Shown: piece after piece, positions 32,503 through 41,570 of the stretch
Layout of the letters: every line of letters starts with the position of its first letter
Position numbering within the stretch: the first letter of the stretch is position 1
From: G032773895 sp965248935
Lineage (GTDB): Bacteria; Pseudomonadota; Gammaproteobacteria; Pseudomonadales; Cellvibrionaceae
Direction of reading: 5' to 3'
Length of the DNA: 64,000 bases
Assembly (NCBI GenBank): GCA_965248935.1
Contig: OZ252214.1
Location: forward strand, 2,604,001 to 2,668,000
Notes under the pieces: model-generated
What the model saw: only the letters and a program-made list of their open reading frames with translations
What the model was told of the DNA's origin: nothing
Database searches by the model: none
Made by a program: the position numbers and the translations under genes

Positions 32503-33222
32503 TTATAGGGAATAGGCGTGGTTAAAGGTTTCAATAATTTGTTTTGACCTCCTTTGGTTGGCAAGGCAACTCAGGGTGCGTTGGTACTCCATCAGAGGGT
32601 TCTTTTTGTCGATAGTAATTTTCGACATTACTTCTTCGGAGAGGTCATTGTCGATGATGGCTGCATCAATTCGATCTGCCTTAGGCGTTGTTAGCATTTT
32701 TATCAGGCTTAGTCTGGTGGCAAATACAAAGTTGATCTGGCTGGAGTCAGGGATATGGTGCTTAGGGACCACGCCTTTTGGAAGGCCGACTGTTTTGCCA
32801 TATAGCTGCTCAGGGCGGGATAGTTTTGGTGAATTTTTAGGTGTAGCGATATACCATCGGTGGGTATTCAGTGGTTTACTTTGTATTAACGGAGTCTGGG
32901 CATAGGCTTTGAGTATTGTCGCGGTTGCTCCCATAAAGCAAAGGGCTTCATGCCGAGAAAATGTTCTTATGGCTCGTGCCGTTGGCATATAGGTAATACC
33001 AATGTTGGCGGAACTCAGCTTGGTTTTGACGGATAAAGGTATGAGGCTGCTTCCCCTGGATATTTGGTGATACTCCTGGTTGGGCACAATGGGGACAAGT
33101 ATGTCGTAGATCCGTTTTTTCAACGCGATATTCTTTGTATCGTTTCCGAGAGAAGATGTTGAAATAAGGAGCAGCAGTGAGCAAGACAGCCTTCCTAGGC
33201 TTACTGTTTTTATCGTTTGCAC
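32503..33222 (-). CDS. Periplasmic solute-binding-like protein
   Basis: A 239-residue protein with a signal peptide (hydrophobic core LLLLISTSSLG, cleavage near residue 27). The mature part looks like a type 2 periplasmic binding fold related to the bacterial extracellular solute-binding family 3. It has YMPTARAIRTFSRHEALCFMG near the N-terminus (a PTxRA motif seen in such proteins), YGKTVGLPKGV as the second-lobe strand and DAAIIDND near the hinge return. There is no transporter gene nearby, so it may be one of the orphan sensor-like binding proteins. It lies between rpsU and the divergent tsaD and has no known role in either. The quoted stretch and fold are judged by eye. Confidence 0.7.
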   Translation of the reverse strand: MQTIKTVSLGRLSCSLLLLISTSSLGNDTKNIALKKRIYDILVPIVPNQEYHQISRGSSLIPLSVKTKLSSANIGITYMPTARAIRTFSRHEALCFMGATATILKAYAQTPLIQSKPLNTHRWYIATPKNSPKLSRPEQLYGKTVGLPKGVVPKHHIPDSSQINFVFATRLSLIKMLTTPKADRIDAAIIDNDLSEEVMSKITIDKKNPLMEYQRTLSCLANQRRSKQIIETFNHAYSL

Positions 33223-33511
33223 AATTAATTAATGGCCATTCTTTTGTTATGTTTTTAGCTACTAGCCCTTTTACGTTACAGGCCCTAGCTTTGAGCTGCC
33301 GTGCAGGCAAGCTTAGGGAGTATTGTAAGGCATTTAAGACGATATTGTGATGAATTTTATGTCAAATATGGAAGATTGCTAATGAATTAGTATTGGTTGG
33401 AAGGCGTTTATATCGCTTTTGATGGGGTAAGGGGCTTAGCTTGGTGTTCAGGCAGTTCTGTCGTTTGGGTATATGGTAAGATCGCGCGGCGGCACTAACT
33501 AGAGATGAATT

Positions 33512-34537
33512 ATGCGTGTACTTGGAATTGAGACCTCCTGTGATGAAACTGGTGTAGCGGTCTATGATAGTGAACGAGGTTTGTTGGGACATTCTCTTTA
33601 TAGTCAAATTGAGCTGCACAATGAATACGGTGGTGTTGTGCCAGAGTTGGCTTCTCGTGACCATGTTAGAAAGCTTATTCCTTTAATCGATCAGCTATTA
33701 GAGGAGAGTGATTCAAAGGGGCACATTGATGCGGTGGCCTATACTTCTGGTCCGGGTTTGATCGGTGCTTTGCTTGTTGGTGCTTGTGTTGGGCGCTCTT
33801 TAGCGCTGGGCTGGAGTGTTCCTGCGATAGGTGTACACCATATGGAGGGGCATTTGCTTGCTCCTATGTTGGAAGAGGTGCCCCCCGAGTTTCCCTTTGT
33901 CGCTTTGCTGGTTTCGGGTGGGCATACTCAATTAGTTAAGGTTGAGGGAATTGGGCGCTATACCTTACTGGGTGAATCACTTGATGATGCGGCGGGAGAA
34001 GCCTTCGATAAAGCGGCAAAAATGATGGATTTGGATTACCCGGGTGGGCCGGTTATTGCAAAGCTGGCTGAGAGGGGGCGAGAGGGAAGGTTCAAATTTC
34101 CTCGTCCTATGGTGGATAGGCCCGGTTTGGATTTTAGTTTTAGTGGCTTAAAAACCTTTACGTTGAATACTGTTACGGAACATGCAAAGGCTGATGGTTT
34201 ACCTGATGATCAAACGTGTGCCGATATTGCCCATGCGTTTCAAGAAGCGGTTGTGGATACCCTTGTCATTAAGTGCCGCAGGGCTTTGCAGCAGTGTGAT
34301 ATGAATAGGTTGGTGATTGCCGGTGGTGTATCGGCAAATAAGCGGTTAAAAGAAAAGCTTGAGCAAGCCCTGGCAAAGGTAAACAGTAACGTTTTTTATG
34401 CGCGTAATGAATTTTGTACCGATAATGGTGCAATGATTGCGTACGCGGGTTGCCAGCGTCTTAGTGCAGGCCAAACGGTGGATTTAGCGATTGATGTTAA
34501 ACCCCGTTGGCCAATATCGGATTTACCTCACATTTAA
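33512..34537 (+). CDS. tsaD: tRNA threonylcarbamoyladenosine transferase TsaD
   Basis: A 341-residue ASKHA-fold enzyme that transfers the threonylcarbamoyl group to A37 of ANN-decoding tRNAs, acting with TsaB, TsaE and TsaC. Landmarks are MRVLGIETSCDETGVAVY at the start, the metal-binding HMEGH (H110, H114), the nucleotide-binding VSGGHTQL and the C-terminal CTDNGAMIAYAG. Length is standard. Divergent from the rpsU operon; folB follows 32 bases later. In pseudomonads plsY usually lies between tsaD and folB, and it is absent here. Confidence 0.98.
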   Translation: MRVLGIETSCDETGVAVYDSERGLLGHSLYSQIELHNEYGGVVPELASRDHVRKLIPLIDQLLEESDSKGHIDAVAYTSGPGLIGALLVGACVGRSLALGWSVPAIGVHHMEGHLLAPMLEEVPPEFPFVALLVSGGHTQLVKVEGIGRYTLLGESLDDAAGEAFDKAAKMMDLDYPGGPVIAKLAERGREGRFKFPRPMVDRPGLDFSFSGLKTFTLNTVTEHAKADGLPDDQTCADIAHAFQEAVVDTLVIKCRRALQQCDMNRLVIAGGVSANKRLKEKLEQALAKVNSNVFYARNEFCTDNGAMIAYAGCQRLSAGQTVDLAIDVKPRWPISDLPHI

Positions 34538-34569
34538 GTTTGGCCTAATACAATAAGAAGGTCTCTTGT

Positions 34570-34935
34570 ATGGATATTGTTTATATTAATGATTTAAAGA
34601 TTGATACCACGATTGGTATCTACGGTTGGGAAAGAGAAATAAAACAGCAGGTAAGTATCGATTTGGAAATGGCCCATGATATTCATCGAGCTGCCGAAAC
34701 CGATGATATACAGTATGCGTTAAATTATAAGGCCGTATCAAAACGCCTGATTAAATTTGTTGAAGAGTCCGAATTTTTATTGATTGAAACTATGGCGGAG
34801 GAGATTGCTTCCATAGTACTCAATGAGTTTTCTGTTCCCTGGCTTAGGTTAAATTTAAGTAAACCTGGGGCTGTGCGCGGGGCGTCCAATGTGGGGGTGA
34901 GAATAGAGCGTAAACACTCAGATCTTTCTTGTTAG
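34570..34935 (+). CDS. folB: Dihydroneopterin aldolase FolB
   Basis: A 121-residue aldolase that converts dihydroneopterin to hydroxymethyldihydropterin and glycolaldehyde in folate synthesis. The family start (MDIVYINDLKIDTTIGIYGWE), the ALNYKAVSKRL helix and the C-terminal LSKPGAVRGASNVGV with the catalytic Lys are all present. Full length for the family. It is followed 53 bases later by folK, which encodes the next step, so the two likely form one transcript with tsaD. Confidence 0.96.
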   Translation: MDIVYINDLKIDTTIGIYGWEREIKQQVSIDLEMAHDIHRAAETDDIQYALNYKAVSKRLIKFVEESEFLLIETMAEEIASIVLNEFSVPWLRLNLSKPGAVRGASNVGVRIERKHSDLSC

Positions 34936-34988
34936 GGCGAGCCTACTTGCCGGGTTGATAGTTTTAGTTCTATTGGAGATTTAGGTTT

Positions 34989-35468
34989 ATGGTTCGAGTG
35001 TACTTGAGTTTAGGTAGTAATATTGAAAAGCAAAAAAATATTGCTAATGGCTTGGCGTCGCTCAATGCAGAGTTTGATAAGGTATTATCATCTCGAATAT
35101 ATGAAAGTGAAGCCGTTGGTTTTGAGGGCGATAATTTTTATAATTTAGTGGTGCGGGTTGATACGGATAAGTCTATTGCAGAATTATCTTTATGTTTGCG
35201 GGATATTGAAAACCGTTATGGGCGAGATAGAAATGCGCCAAAATTTAGTGCGCGTACGCTAGATATTGATATTCTTACCTATAATGACTATCTGGGTGAG
35301 TTTGACGGCGTAGACTTACCAAGAAAAGAAATTCTTAAACAGGCTTTTGTTCTTTGGCCGTTGGCGGAGATCGCCTCCGATGAAATCCACCCAGCAACAA
35401 AACAAACTTATCGAGAGATTTGGGATGCGTTTGATGCCGATGGGCAGAACATTTGGCAGTTGGAGTAA
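34989..35468 (+). CDS. folK: HPPK, 6-hydroxymethyl-7,8-dihydropterin pyrophosphokinase
   Basis: A 159-residue kinase that pyrophosphorylates hydroxymethyldihydropterin for coupling to p-aminobenzoate. Visible landmarks are the N-terminal YLSLGSNIEKQKNI and the central signature YGRDRNAPKFSARTLDIDIL, with the magnesium-binding DxD pair. Length is normal. It follows folB, which makes its substrate. The next gene, on the opposite strand, is a pteridine reductase, so pterin genes flank each other from both sides. Confidence 0.96.
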   Translation: MVRVYLSLGSNIEKQKNIANGLASLNAEFDKVLSSRIYESEAVGFEGDNFYNLVVRVDTDKSIAELSLCLRDIENRYGRDRNAPKFSARTLDIDILTYNDYLGEFDGVDLPRKEILKQAFVLWPLAEIASDEIHPATKQTYREIWDAFDADGQNIWQLE

Positions 35469-35478
35469 GTGTTAGCTT

Positions 35479-36222
35479 TTATTGATTTAACGATTTACCT
35501 CCATCAACATTAAAAATCTGCCCGGTAACATACGATGCGTCCTGCAACAGGAAGCGTACCATAATGGCTATGCTGTCTACGCCTCCTAGACTTTTCATTG
35601 GAATACTGTCAAGTCTAGAGGGGTCGATAATGTCGTTCCCACTTTTATCTTCTGGCCAGGCGATGGCTCCTGGCGCTATGCCGTTGACTTTGATGTCTGG
35701 TGCGAGTTCTTTTGCTAGGGTTTTTGTCAGCATGATATTACCCGCTTTGGCAATACAGTAAATGCTGTGACCAAGCAGTGGCCGTTGGGCGTGTAGGTCT
35801 GCGATATTAATAATGTGCCCTTTAGACGATTTTAAATAGGGTATGCAGGCTTGGGAAAGAAAAAAAGGCGCTTTTAGGTTGCTGCCTATTAGGTTATCCC
35901 AATGGTCTTGGTTGCATTCGCCCAGCGGTGTAGGAAAAAAGCTGGAGGCGTTATTGATTAATGCGTCCAATCTTCCCCATTGCTTTGTTGCATTTGAGAC
36001 CAGTTGTTTAATGTGTTCTAAATCGTTTAGATCGGCTTGTAAAATAGTTGCTGAGTTATTGCGGATGACGTTAAACTTTTCTGCTAAGTCTTCCGCTTCT
36101 TTTTTTGAATGATTGTAGTGAAGGGCGATATTGAACCCTTGCTCATGTAATTTTTTGGCGATTGCTGCGCCGATTCTTCTTGCTGCGCCGGTAATTAATA
36201 CGACAGGAGATGTTTTCAGCAT
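35479..36222 (-). CDS. folM: Pteridine reductase (SDR family, FolM-like)
   Basis: A 247-residue short-chain dehydrogenase/reductase. The NADPH-binding TGAARRIG is at 11-18, and the catalytic pair Tyr155 and Lys159 is in YCIAK. Two stretches identify it as a pteridine reductase rather than a general SDR: NNASSFFPTPLG at 90-101 and DLHAQRPL at 142-149. The family reduces dihydromonapterin or dihydrofolate/biopterin. Its location head-on against folK and just downstream of cca supports a role in pterin metabolism. The symbol folM is used by analogy and the exact substrate is not proven. Confidence 0.9.
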   Translation of the reverse strand: MLKTSPVVLITGAARRIGAAIAKKLHEQGFNIALHYNHSKKEAEDLAEKFNVIRNNSATILQADLNDLEHIKQLVSNATKQWGRLDALINNASSFFPTPLGECNQDHWDNLIGSNLKAPFFLSQACIPYLKSSKGHIINIADLHAQRPLLGHSIYCIAKAGNIMLTKTLAKELAPDIKVNGIAPGAIAWPEDKSGNDIIDPSRLDSIPMKSLGGVDSIAIMVRFLLQDASYVTGQIFNVDGGKSLNQ

Positions 36223-36255
36223 AGTTTTCTCGGTATATGTATTTGCCTTGATGGA

Positions 36256-37494
36256 TTAGCTATTTTGTTCGGCATATAATTGTTTAAATGCTTTGATGGC
36301 ATTGAGTTTTTGTTTACGTATTTCATCGCCGAGTTCTTTTCCTTTAAACCCTTGTTCAATAAGGTTTTTTGCCTGCACTGTCTGGGTTGCTTTAAACGCT
36401 TTGTGTAGGAAGTTTCTTTGTGGGTAAGGGCGCTGTTCAAAGCCTGTTCTTCCTTGCGAATCCGCTTGGCAGGCTAATAAGAATTGTTTAAATCTTTCTG
36501 GCTTTCGAATTGCATCGAGGGATTCCAATAGTTTTTGAATAGTCTGTGGTTTTAATTCTAGCGCTCTATGGCAATGCGTATGGTATTGAGCGACCAACAG
36601 GGCTAAATCTTTGCAATTATTGGGTACGCTTAATCGGTCGCATAATGTGTTTATTAATGGAATGCCACGTTCTTCATGGCCTATGTGTTTAGGAAGCATA
36701 TCCACTGGGGTGGTTCCTTTGCCTAAGTCATGCATTAATGTGGCGAAACGTGCTTCTAAGCCTCCTCCGTATTCAACGGCTTTTTCAAGTGACAATAAAG
36801 CGTGAATGCCGGTATCGACTTCTGGGTGATGTTCTTTTCTTTGGGGTATGCCAAATAGCGCATCGAGTTCGGGTATGATTTTTTGCAGCGCTCCGCATTC
36901 TCTTAAGGTAATAATACATTGGGAGGGGGTTTTTTCTTCCAAGGCTCTGCTGAGTTCTTTCCATACTCGCTCGGATACAAGGTGATCGACTTCACCTGTT
37001 GCTACCATAACACGCATAAGGTCATAGGTTTCGCCGGCAATACTAAACCCTAGGTGGGTGTAGCGGGCGGCAAATCGCGCAGTCCTTAAAATTCGAACGG
37101 GGTCTTCTGCAAAGGCTGGAGATATGTGACGTAGTATTTTATTTTGGATGTCGCCTGCTCCGCCATAGGGGTCGATGATTTCCCCAGTTGCTGATTCCGC
37201 TATGGCGTTGATGGTTAGGTCTCGCCGAATTAAATCCTCTTCTATGGTGACTTTATCGCTGGTATCAAATGTGAAACCTGTGTAGCCAGAACCGGATTTG
37301 CGCTCGGTTCGAGCTAAAGCGTATTCCTCTTTTGTTGCAGGGTGTAGGAAGACTGGAAAGTCCTTTCCCACTTGAATGTAACCCAGGTCTAGCATCTCTT
37401 GTTGCGTGGCGCCCACGACTAACCAGTCCCGTTCGTGATAGGGAAAACTTAGAAGCCTGTCTCGAATTGCGCCACCAACTAAAAATATTTTCAT
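36256..37494 (-). CDS. cca: CCA-adding tRNA nucleotidyltransferase with HD domain
   Basis: A 412-residue class II enzyme that builds or repairs the CCA end of tRNAs. The N-terminal nucleotidyltransferase domain opens with FLVGGAIRDRLL and carries the metal-binding ERDW (E21, D23). RRDLTINAIA and EDPVRILRTARFAARY follow. The HD phosphohydrolase domain has ARFATLMHDLGKG, as in E. coli-type CCA enzymes with 2'-phosphatase activity. Length matches that group. Neighbour genes match the pseudomonad order. It lies 33 bases upstream of the pteridine reductase gene and is probably co-transcribed with it. Confidence 0.97.
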   Translation of the reverse strand: MKIFLVGGAIRDRLLSFPYHERDWLVVGATQQEMLDLGYIQVGKDFPVFLHPATKEEYALARTERKSGSGYTGFTFDTSDKVTIEEDLIRRDLTINAIAESATGEIIDPYGGAGDIQNKILRHISPAFAEDPVRILRTARFAARYTHLGFSIAGETYDLMRVMVATGEVDHLVSERVWKELSRALEEKTPSQCIITLRECGALQKIIPELDALFGIPQRKEHHPEVDTGIHALLSLEKAVEYGGGLEARFATLMHDLGKGTTPVDMLPKHIGHEERGIPLINTLCDRLSVPNNCKDLALLVAQYHTHCHRALELKPQTIQKLLESLDAIRKPERFKQFLLACQADSQGRTGFEQRPYPQRNFLHKAFKATQTVQAKNLIEQGFKGKELGDEIRKQKLNAIKAFKQLYAEQNS

Positions 37495-37848
37495 TTGCTA
37501 CTTGACCCGTTGGGTTACTTAGCGCACACTTTAAAACACTTAAGCAATTATTTTAAGAATTTATTTCAAAAATTTAGATTTTATAACGTAATTTAAGAAA
37601 TACAAAATTATGAATAACTATTTAATGCATAAAGCAGTCGCTAAGTCATGTATCACCTTTATTTGGGTGTTGCGTGCCATTGCCTGCTGTGTGCCGGATA
37701 GTTAAAGCTTAATAAACAGTTTTCTAAGAGGCCGCAGCGTAAAACCTGCGGCCTTTTTCGTTTCTGGCGTTTGTAAATTTAGGTTTTACCTGTTTGGTTT
37801 TTGTATCGTTCCATAAACTTAGAAACCGCGATTTTAAGGAGGTGTATA
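37495..37848. other. Divergent intergenic region with orphan terminator
   Basis: About 350 bases between cca (minus) and the EamA gene (plus). The left part is very AT-rich and must hold the cca promoter. A plus-strand terminator at 37730-37758 ends no visible gene, which hints at a small RNA transcribed from within this stretch. The EamA ribosome-binding site AAGGAGG ends the region. Confidence 0.5.
37730..37758 (+). terminator. Orphan Rho-independent terminator
   Basis: GGCCGCAG and CTGCGGCC form an 8-bp stem around an 8-nt loop, followed by TTTTT. It works only in the plus direction, yet the nearest upstream gene is on the minus strand. It is therefore either the end of a small RNA or protection of the EamA gene from read-through. 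Confidence 0.8.
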
Positions 37849-38736
37849 ATGCGGATAGCGATTGCGTACGTGGGTGTTGTAATAATTTGGTCTACAACGC
37901 CTTTGGCGATTCAGTGGAGCAATAGCAGTTTGAGTTTTATTTCTGCTGTTGGTTTGCGAATGTTTGGGGCAATGATTATTTGTATGGGTGCGCTTATTGT
38001 TATGCGTAAACCGCTGGTTGAAAAACGCAGCGATTGGCTGGCGTTTGCCGCAGGTGGGGTGGGGCTATTCCCTAATATGCTTATTGTGTATTGGTCGGCG
38101 CAGTTTATTCCTTCGGGGTTAATGGCGATTATTCTCGGCCTGTTTCCGTTTGTTGTGGGTATTTTCTCTATTTTTATTTTACGGGAAAATGTTTTTACTC
38201 ATGCGAAAATTGCGGCGTTAATTATTGCTGTTCTCGGACTAATACTGATTCATATTGAGCAAATGCAATTTGGCAGTTCAGCGCTCTACGGAGTGCTGGG
38301 TATGCTGCTTTCTTGTTTTCTCTGGGGGCTAAGTTCGGTTTGGATGAAGGCTGTTGGCAGCGGTGTGGATTCATTTAGGCTATCGACAGGTGTGCTTGTG
38401 GTTTCTACTCCTGGGTTTATTTTTACTTGGTTATTGGCGGGTGGAAGTATTCCTCAGTCAGTCGATATTCAGTCTTTTGTTGGTGTGAGTTATTTGGTTA
38501 TCGCGGGTTCTGTTTTAGGCGGCACGTTGTTTTTCTATGTGCTTAAACATTGCCCGGTAGGGACGGTTTCTTTGATTACCCTAATCACGCCGATTATCGC
38601 TGTTTCCATTGGTGTTGTTGTTCAAGGGGAAACTATTACTCCAATTGCTATGGTAGGTTGTGGTTTTATTGTTTTTGCGTTGGGTATTTACCAAGGCATA
38701 TTTAACAATTTGAGGTCTGTACTCTCAACTATTTAG
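37849..38736 (+). CDS. EamA/DMT-family inner-membrane transporter
   Basis: A 295-residue membrane protein with about ten hydrophobic segments arranged as two repeats of five, the pattern of the drug/metabolite transporter superfamily (EamA domains). The N-terminus VVIIWSTTPLAIQWS and the second-repeat start FLWGLSSVWMKAVG are typical. ATG 37849 is chosen because AAGGAGG lies seven bases before it; the upstream in-frame TTG is not supported. Substrate unknown; family members export amino acids, nucleosides or metabolites. It overlaps the end of the convergent spoVR gene by eight bases. Confidence 0.9.
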   Translation: MRIAIAYVGVVIIWSTTPLAIQWSNSSLSFISAVGLRMFGAMIICMGALIVMRKPLVEKRSDWLAFAAGGVGLFPNMLIVYWSAQFIPSGLMAIILGLFPFVVGIFSIFILRENVFTHAKIAALIIAVLGLILIHIEQMQFGSSALYGVLGMLLSCFLWGLSSVWMKAVGSGVDSFRLSTGVLVVSTPGFIFTWLLAGGSIPQSVDIQSFVGVSYLVIAGSVLGGTLFFYVLKHCPVGTVSLITLITPIIAVSIGVVVQGETITPIAMVGCGFIVFALGIYQGIFNNLRSVLSTI

Positions 38737-40252
38737 ACTTAGCTTCTGCTTCTTGTTTTTCTGGAATAGGGCAGTGGAAGCTTTGTTTAATGGTATTGCC
38801 TTCCATAGAGTATAAATGAATGTCAAAGCCCCAAAGTCGATGCAGGTGTTTGAGTACTTCTTCGGAAGAATCGTCAAGTGGTTTTCGGTTAAATCGGTAG
38901 TGGTGCAGGGTGAGTGACCTATCGCCGCGAATATCCACATTAAATACTTGAATATTGGGTTCTCGATTGCCTAAGTTGTATTGTGCTGACAATGTTTCAC
39001 GAACAGCTTTATAGCCCATTTCATCGTGAATGGCTGTTACTTCAATATTTTGTTTTGTATCGTCGTCCAAAATGCTAAAGAGTTTTAAATCTCGGATTAA
39101 CTTTGGAGACAGATACTGTAATATAAAACTTTCATCTTTAAAGTTTCTCATGGCAAAGTCTAATGTTTCTTGCCAGTTGCTCCCTGCAATATCGGGAAAC
39201 CAAGTTTTATCTTCTTCTGTGGGCTCTTCACATATGCGTTTGATGTCTTGCATCATATTAAACCCTAGGGTGTAGGGGTTTATACCAGAGAAGTATTTGT
39301 TGTTGTAGGGGGGTTGGTATATGACTCCGCAGTGGGACTGCATAAATTCCAGCATAAAACCCTCTGAAACCAAACCTCGGTCGTACATGGTATTGAGTAA
39401 AAAATGATGCCAAAAGCAAGCCCAACCTTCGTTCATGACTTGAGTTTGTTTTTGTGGGTAAAAATACTGAGCGATTTTTCGCACTATTCTTACCATTTCT
39501 CGTTGCCAGGGTTCTAAGAGGGGAGCGTTTTTTTCAATAAAGTAGAGGATGTTTTCTTGAGGTTCTTCTGGAAATCTCAAGCTTACACCTTGTTTTTCCT
39601 GTTGTTCTGTTTCGGGAATTGTACGCCATAAATCGTTGACTTGTTTTTGCAGGTATTCTTCCCGTTCTTTTTGTCGCTCTTGTTCTTCATGGTTCGAGAG
39701 AGGGTAGGGGCGTTTATATCTGTCTACCCCGTAATTCATTAAGGCGTGACAGGAGTCAAGAATATTTTCAACGGCTTCAACGCCGAAACGCTCTTCACAT
39801 TTGGAGATGTAATTTTTGGCAAAGACGAGATAATCAATAATGGAGGTTGCATCTGTCCAACTGCGGAATAGATAGTTCCCTTTAAAGAAAGAGTTGTGAC
39901 CGTAGCAGGCGTGAGCAATAACTAATGCCTGCATAGTGATGGTATTTTCTTCCATTAAGTAGGCGATACAGGGGTCCGAATTGATAACAATTTCGTAAGC
40001 GAGCCCCATTTGTCCACGGGAATAGGATTGCTCCACGCTTAAAAATTGCTTGCCGTAGGACCAGTGACTATAGCCAATGGGCATTCCGGCAGAGGCATAG
40101 GCGTCCATCATTTGTTCGGAATTGATTACTTCAATTTGATTGGGGTAGGTATCCAGCCCAAACTCTTCCGCAATTTCTCCAATTGCGCGATCATATTTTT
40201 CTATCAGTTCGAACGTCCATTCTGATTCTGTCGAAAGAAGTTTATCTGTCAT
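38729..40252 (-). CDS. SpoVR-family protein (YcgB)
   Basis: A 507-residue cytosolic protein of the SpoVR/YcgB family, which is named from a sporulation gene but widely conserved in non-sporulating proteobacteria. Function is not established. Typical parts are YPNQIEVINSEQMMDAYAS near the N-terminus, CYGHNSFFKGNYLF, MNEGWACFWHH in the middle and the C-terminal HHYRFNRKPL. It is the third gene of the prkA-yeaH-spoVR operon, overlapping yeaH by four bases (ATGA). That set is induced by starvation and stress in E. coli and pseudomonads. Confidence 0.95.
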   Translation of the reverse strand: MTDKLLSTESEWTFELIEKYDRAIGEIAEEFGLDTYPNQIEVINSEQMMDAYASAGMPIGYSHWSYGKQFLSVEQSYSRGQMGLAYEIVINSDPCIAYLMEENTITMQALVIAHACYGHNSFFKGNYLFRSWTDATSIIDYLVFAKNYISKCEERFGVEAVENILDSCHALMNYGVDRYKRPYPLSNHEEQERQKEREEYLQKQVNDLWRTIPETEQQEKQGVSLRFPEEPQENILYFIEKNAPLLEPWQREMVRIVRKIAQYFYPQKQTQVMNEGWACFWHHFLLNTMYDRGLVSEGFMLEFMQSHCGVIYQPPYNNKYFSGINPYTLGFNMMQDIKRICEEPTEEDKTWFPDIAGSNWQETLDFAMRNFKDESFILQYLSPKLIRDLKLFSILDDDTKQNIEVTAIHDEMGYKAVRETLSAQYNLGNREPNIQVFNVDIRGDRSLTLHHYRFNRKPLDDSSEEVLKHLHRLWGFDIHLYSMEGNTIKQSFHCPIPEKQEAEAKSK

Positions 40253-41529
40253 GGGGTCTTCTTCTGAAATAGTTCGCGGAATACCGGGAAGATGTCTTTG
40301 GCATCTTGCAGTTGCTTCATAGAGAAAGTATTTTTAAAATCGTGCTGGATTTGTTCATAGGCGTGCCACAGCGCTTGATGGTCGCGGGAGGTGATTTCCA
40401 GGTAAGAAAAATACTGAAGTTTGGGAAGTAGTTTTTCGGTTAATACTTTGTAGCAGATGGTGGAGTCATCGTTCCAATTGTCCCCGTCAGAGGCTTGGGC
40501 ACCATATATATTCCACTCATTTGGTGGGTATCTGTCTTGCAGTATTTCGTCCATTAGTTTTAATGCGCTGGATACAATTGTACCGCCGGTTTCTCGGCTA
40601 TAAAAAAATTCTTGTTCGTCAACTTCTTTGGCGCTGGTATGGTGACGAATAAAAACCACTTCGGTACGATCATAACTTCGACTTAAGAACATGTAGAGCA
40701 ATAAAAAGAAACGTTTGGCAATATCTTTGGTTGCCTGATCCATGGAACCGGATACATCCATAATACAAAACATCACTGCGCGTGAATGTGGAATAGGGTG
40801 TTTTACATGAAGGTTGTATTTAAGGTCGAAGTCATCTAACCAGGGTATTTGATGAATTTTTATCTTGATCTTTTTAATTTGTAGTTGCAGCTCAGCCTGT
40901 TTTTCCAGTGTTTCTTTATTTTCAAGGCCGTCTTCTTCTAATTTAGCGAGTTCCGCTTCCAGGGCCTTTATTCGTCGTCGTTTAGGGCCGCCTAATGCGA
41001 TACGTCGAGATTTGGCCGATCGCATTGAGCGCAGAACATTAATTTTTCCAGGAGAGCCTTCGTTACTATAGCCTGCGCGCCGGAATTCAAATTCTTCTGT
41101 GCCGGTTAGCTGGCGTTTGACGAGGTTAGGCAGCTCTAGGTCTTCAAACATAAAGTCCAAAAACTCTTCCTGGGTTATTTGGAATATGAAGTCGTCTTCA
41201 CCTTCACCGCTATCGCTTGCTCCTTGTCCCTGACCGCCATTACCTCCACCTCCGGGTGGGCGCTGTATTTGATCTCCGGTGATAAATTGATCGTTGCCGG
41301 GGAGTACTTTGTCTTGAATCCCTCCTTGTCCGTGATGAAAGATGGGTTCACTAATGTCTTTTGACGGGATACTGATTTTCTCACCCTTTTCCATATCGAC
41401 AATGGAGCGATTGTCGATGGAGCGGGCAACGGCTTTTTTAATATGATTTCGGTAGCGCTTTAGAAAGCGCTGCCGATTAACGGTGCTTTTCTTTTTCGAG
41501 TTAAGACGCCGATCAATTATGTAACTCAT
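40249..41529 (-). CDS. yeaH: YeaH/YhbH-family von Willebrand-like protein
   Basis: A 426-residue protein of DUF444 (YeaH/YhbH). The N-terminal 120 residues are basic, with a Gly-rich GGGGNGGQGQGASDSGEGED linker. The second half has a von Willebrand A-like fold with a MIDAS motif in CIMDVSGSMDQ. It lies between the serine kinase gene prkA (41 bases upstream) and spoVR (overlapping). The three are conserved as a stress-response unit, and the proteins are thought to act in the same pathway; the biochemical role is not known. Confidence 0.95.
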   Translation of the reverse strand: MSYIIDRRLNSKKKSTVNRQRFLKRYRNHIKKAVARSIDNRSIVDMEKGEKISIPSKDISEPIFHHGQGGIQDKVLPGNDQFITGDQIQRPPGGGGNGGQGQGASDSGEGEDDFIFQITQEEFLDFMFEDLELPNLVKRQLTGTEEFEFRRAGYSNEGSPGKINVLRSMRSAKSRRIALGGPKRRRIKALEAELAKLEEDGLENKETLEKQAELQLQIKKIKIKIHQIPWLDDFDLKYNLHVKHPIPHSRAVMFCIMDVSGSMDQATKDIAKRFFLLLYMFLSRSYDRTEVVFIRHHTSAKEVDEQEFFYSRETGGTIVSSALKLMDEILQDRYPPNEWNIYGAQASDGDNWNDDSTICYKVLTEKLLPKLQYFSYLEITSRDHQALWHAYEQIQHDFKNTFSMKQLQDAKDIFPVFRELFQKKTP

Positions 41530-41570
41530 ATAACTCCCGTTTACTTCCGATTGAAAATGTCGGAATTAAA

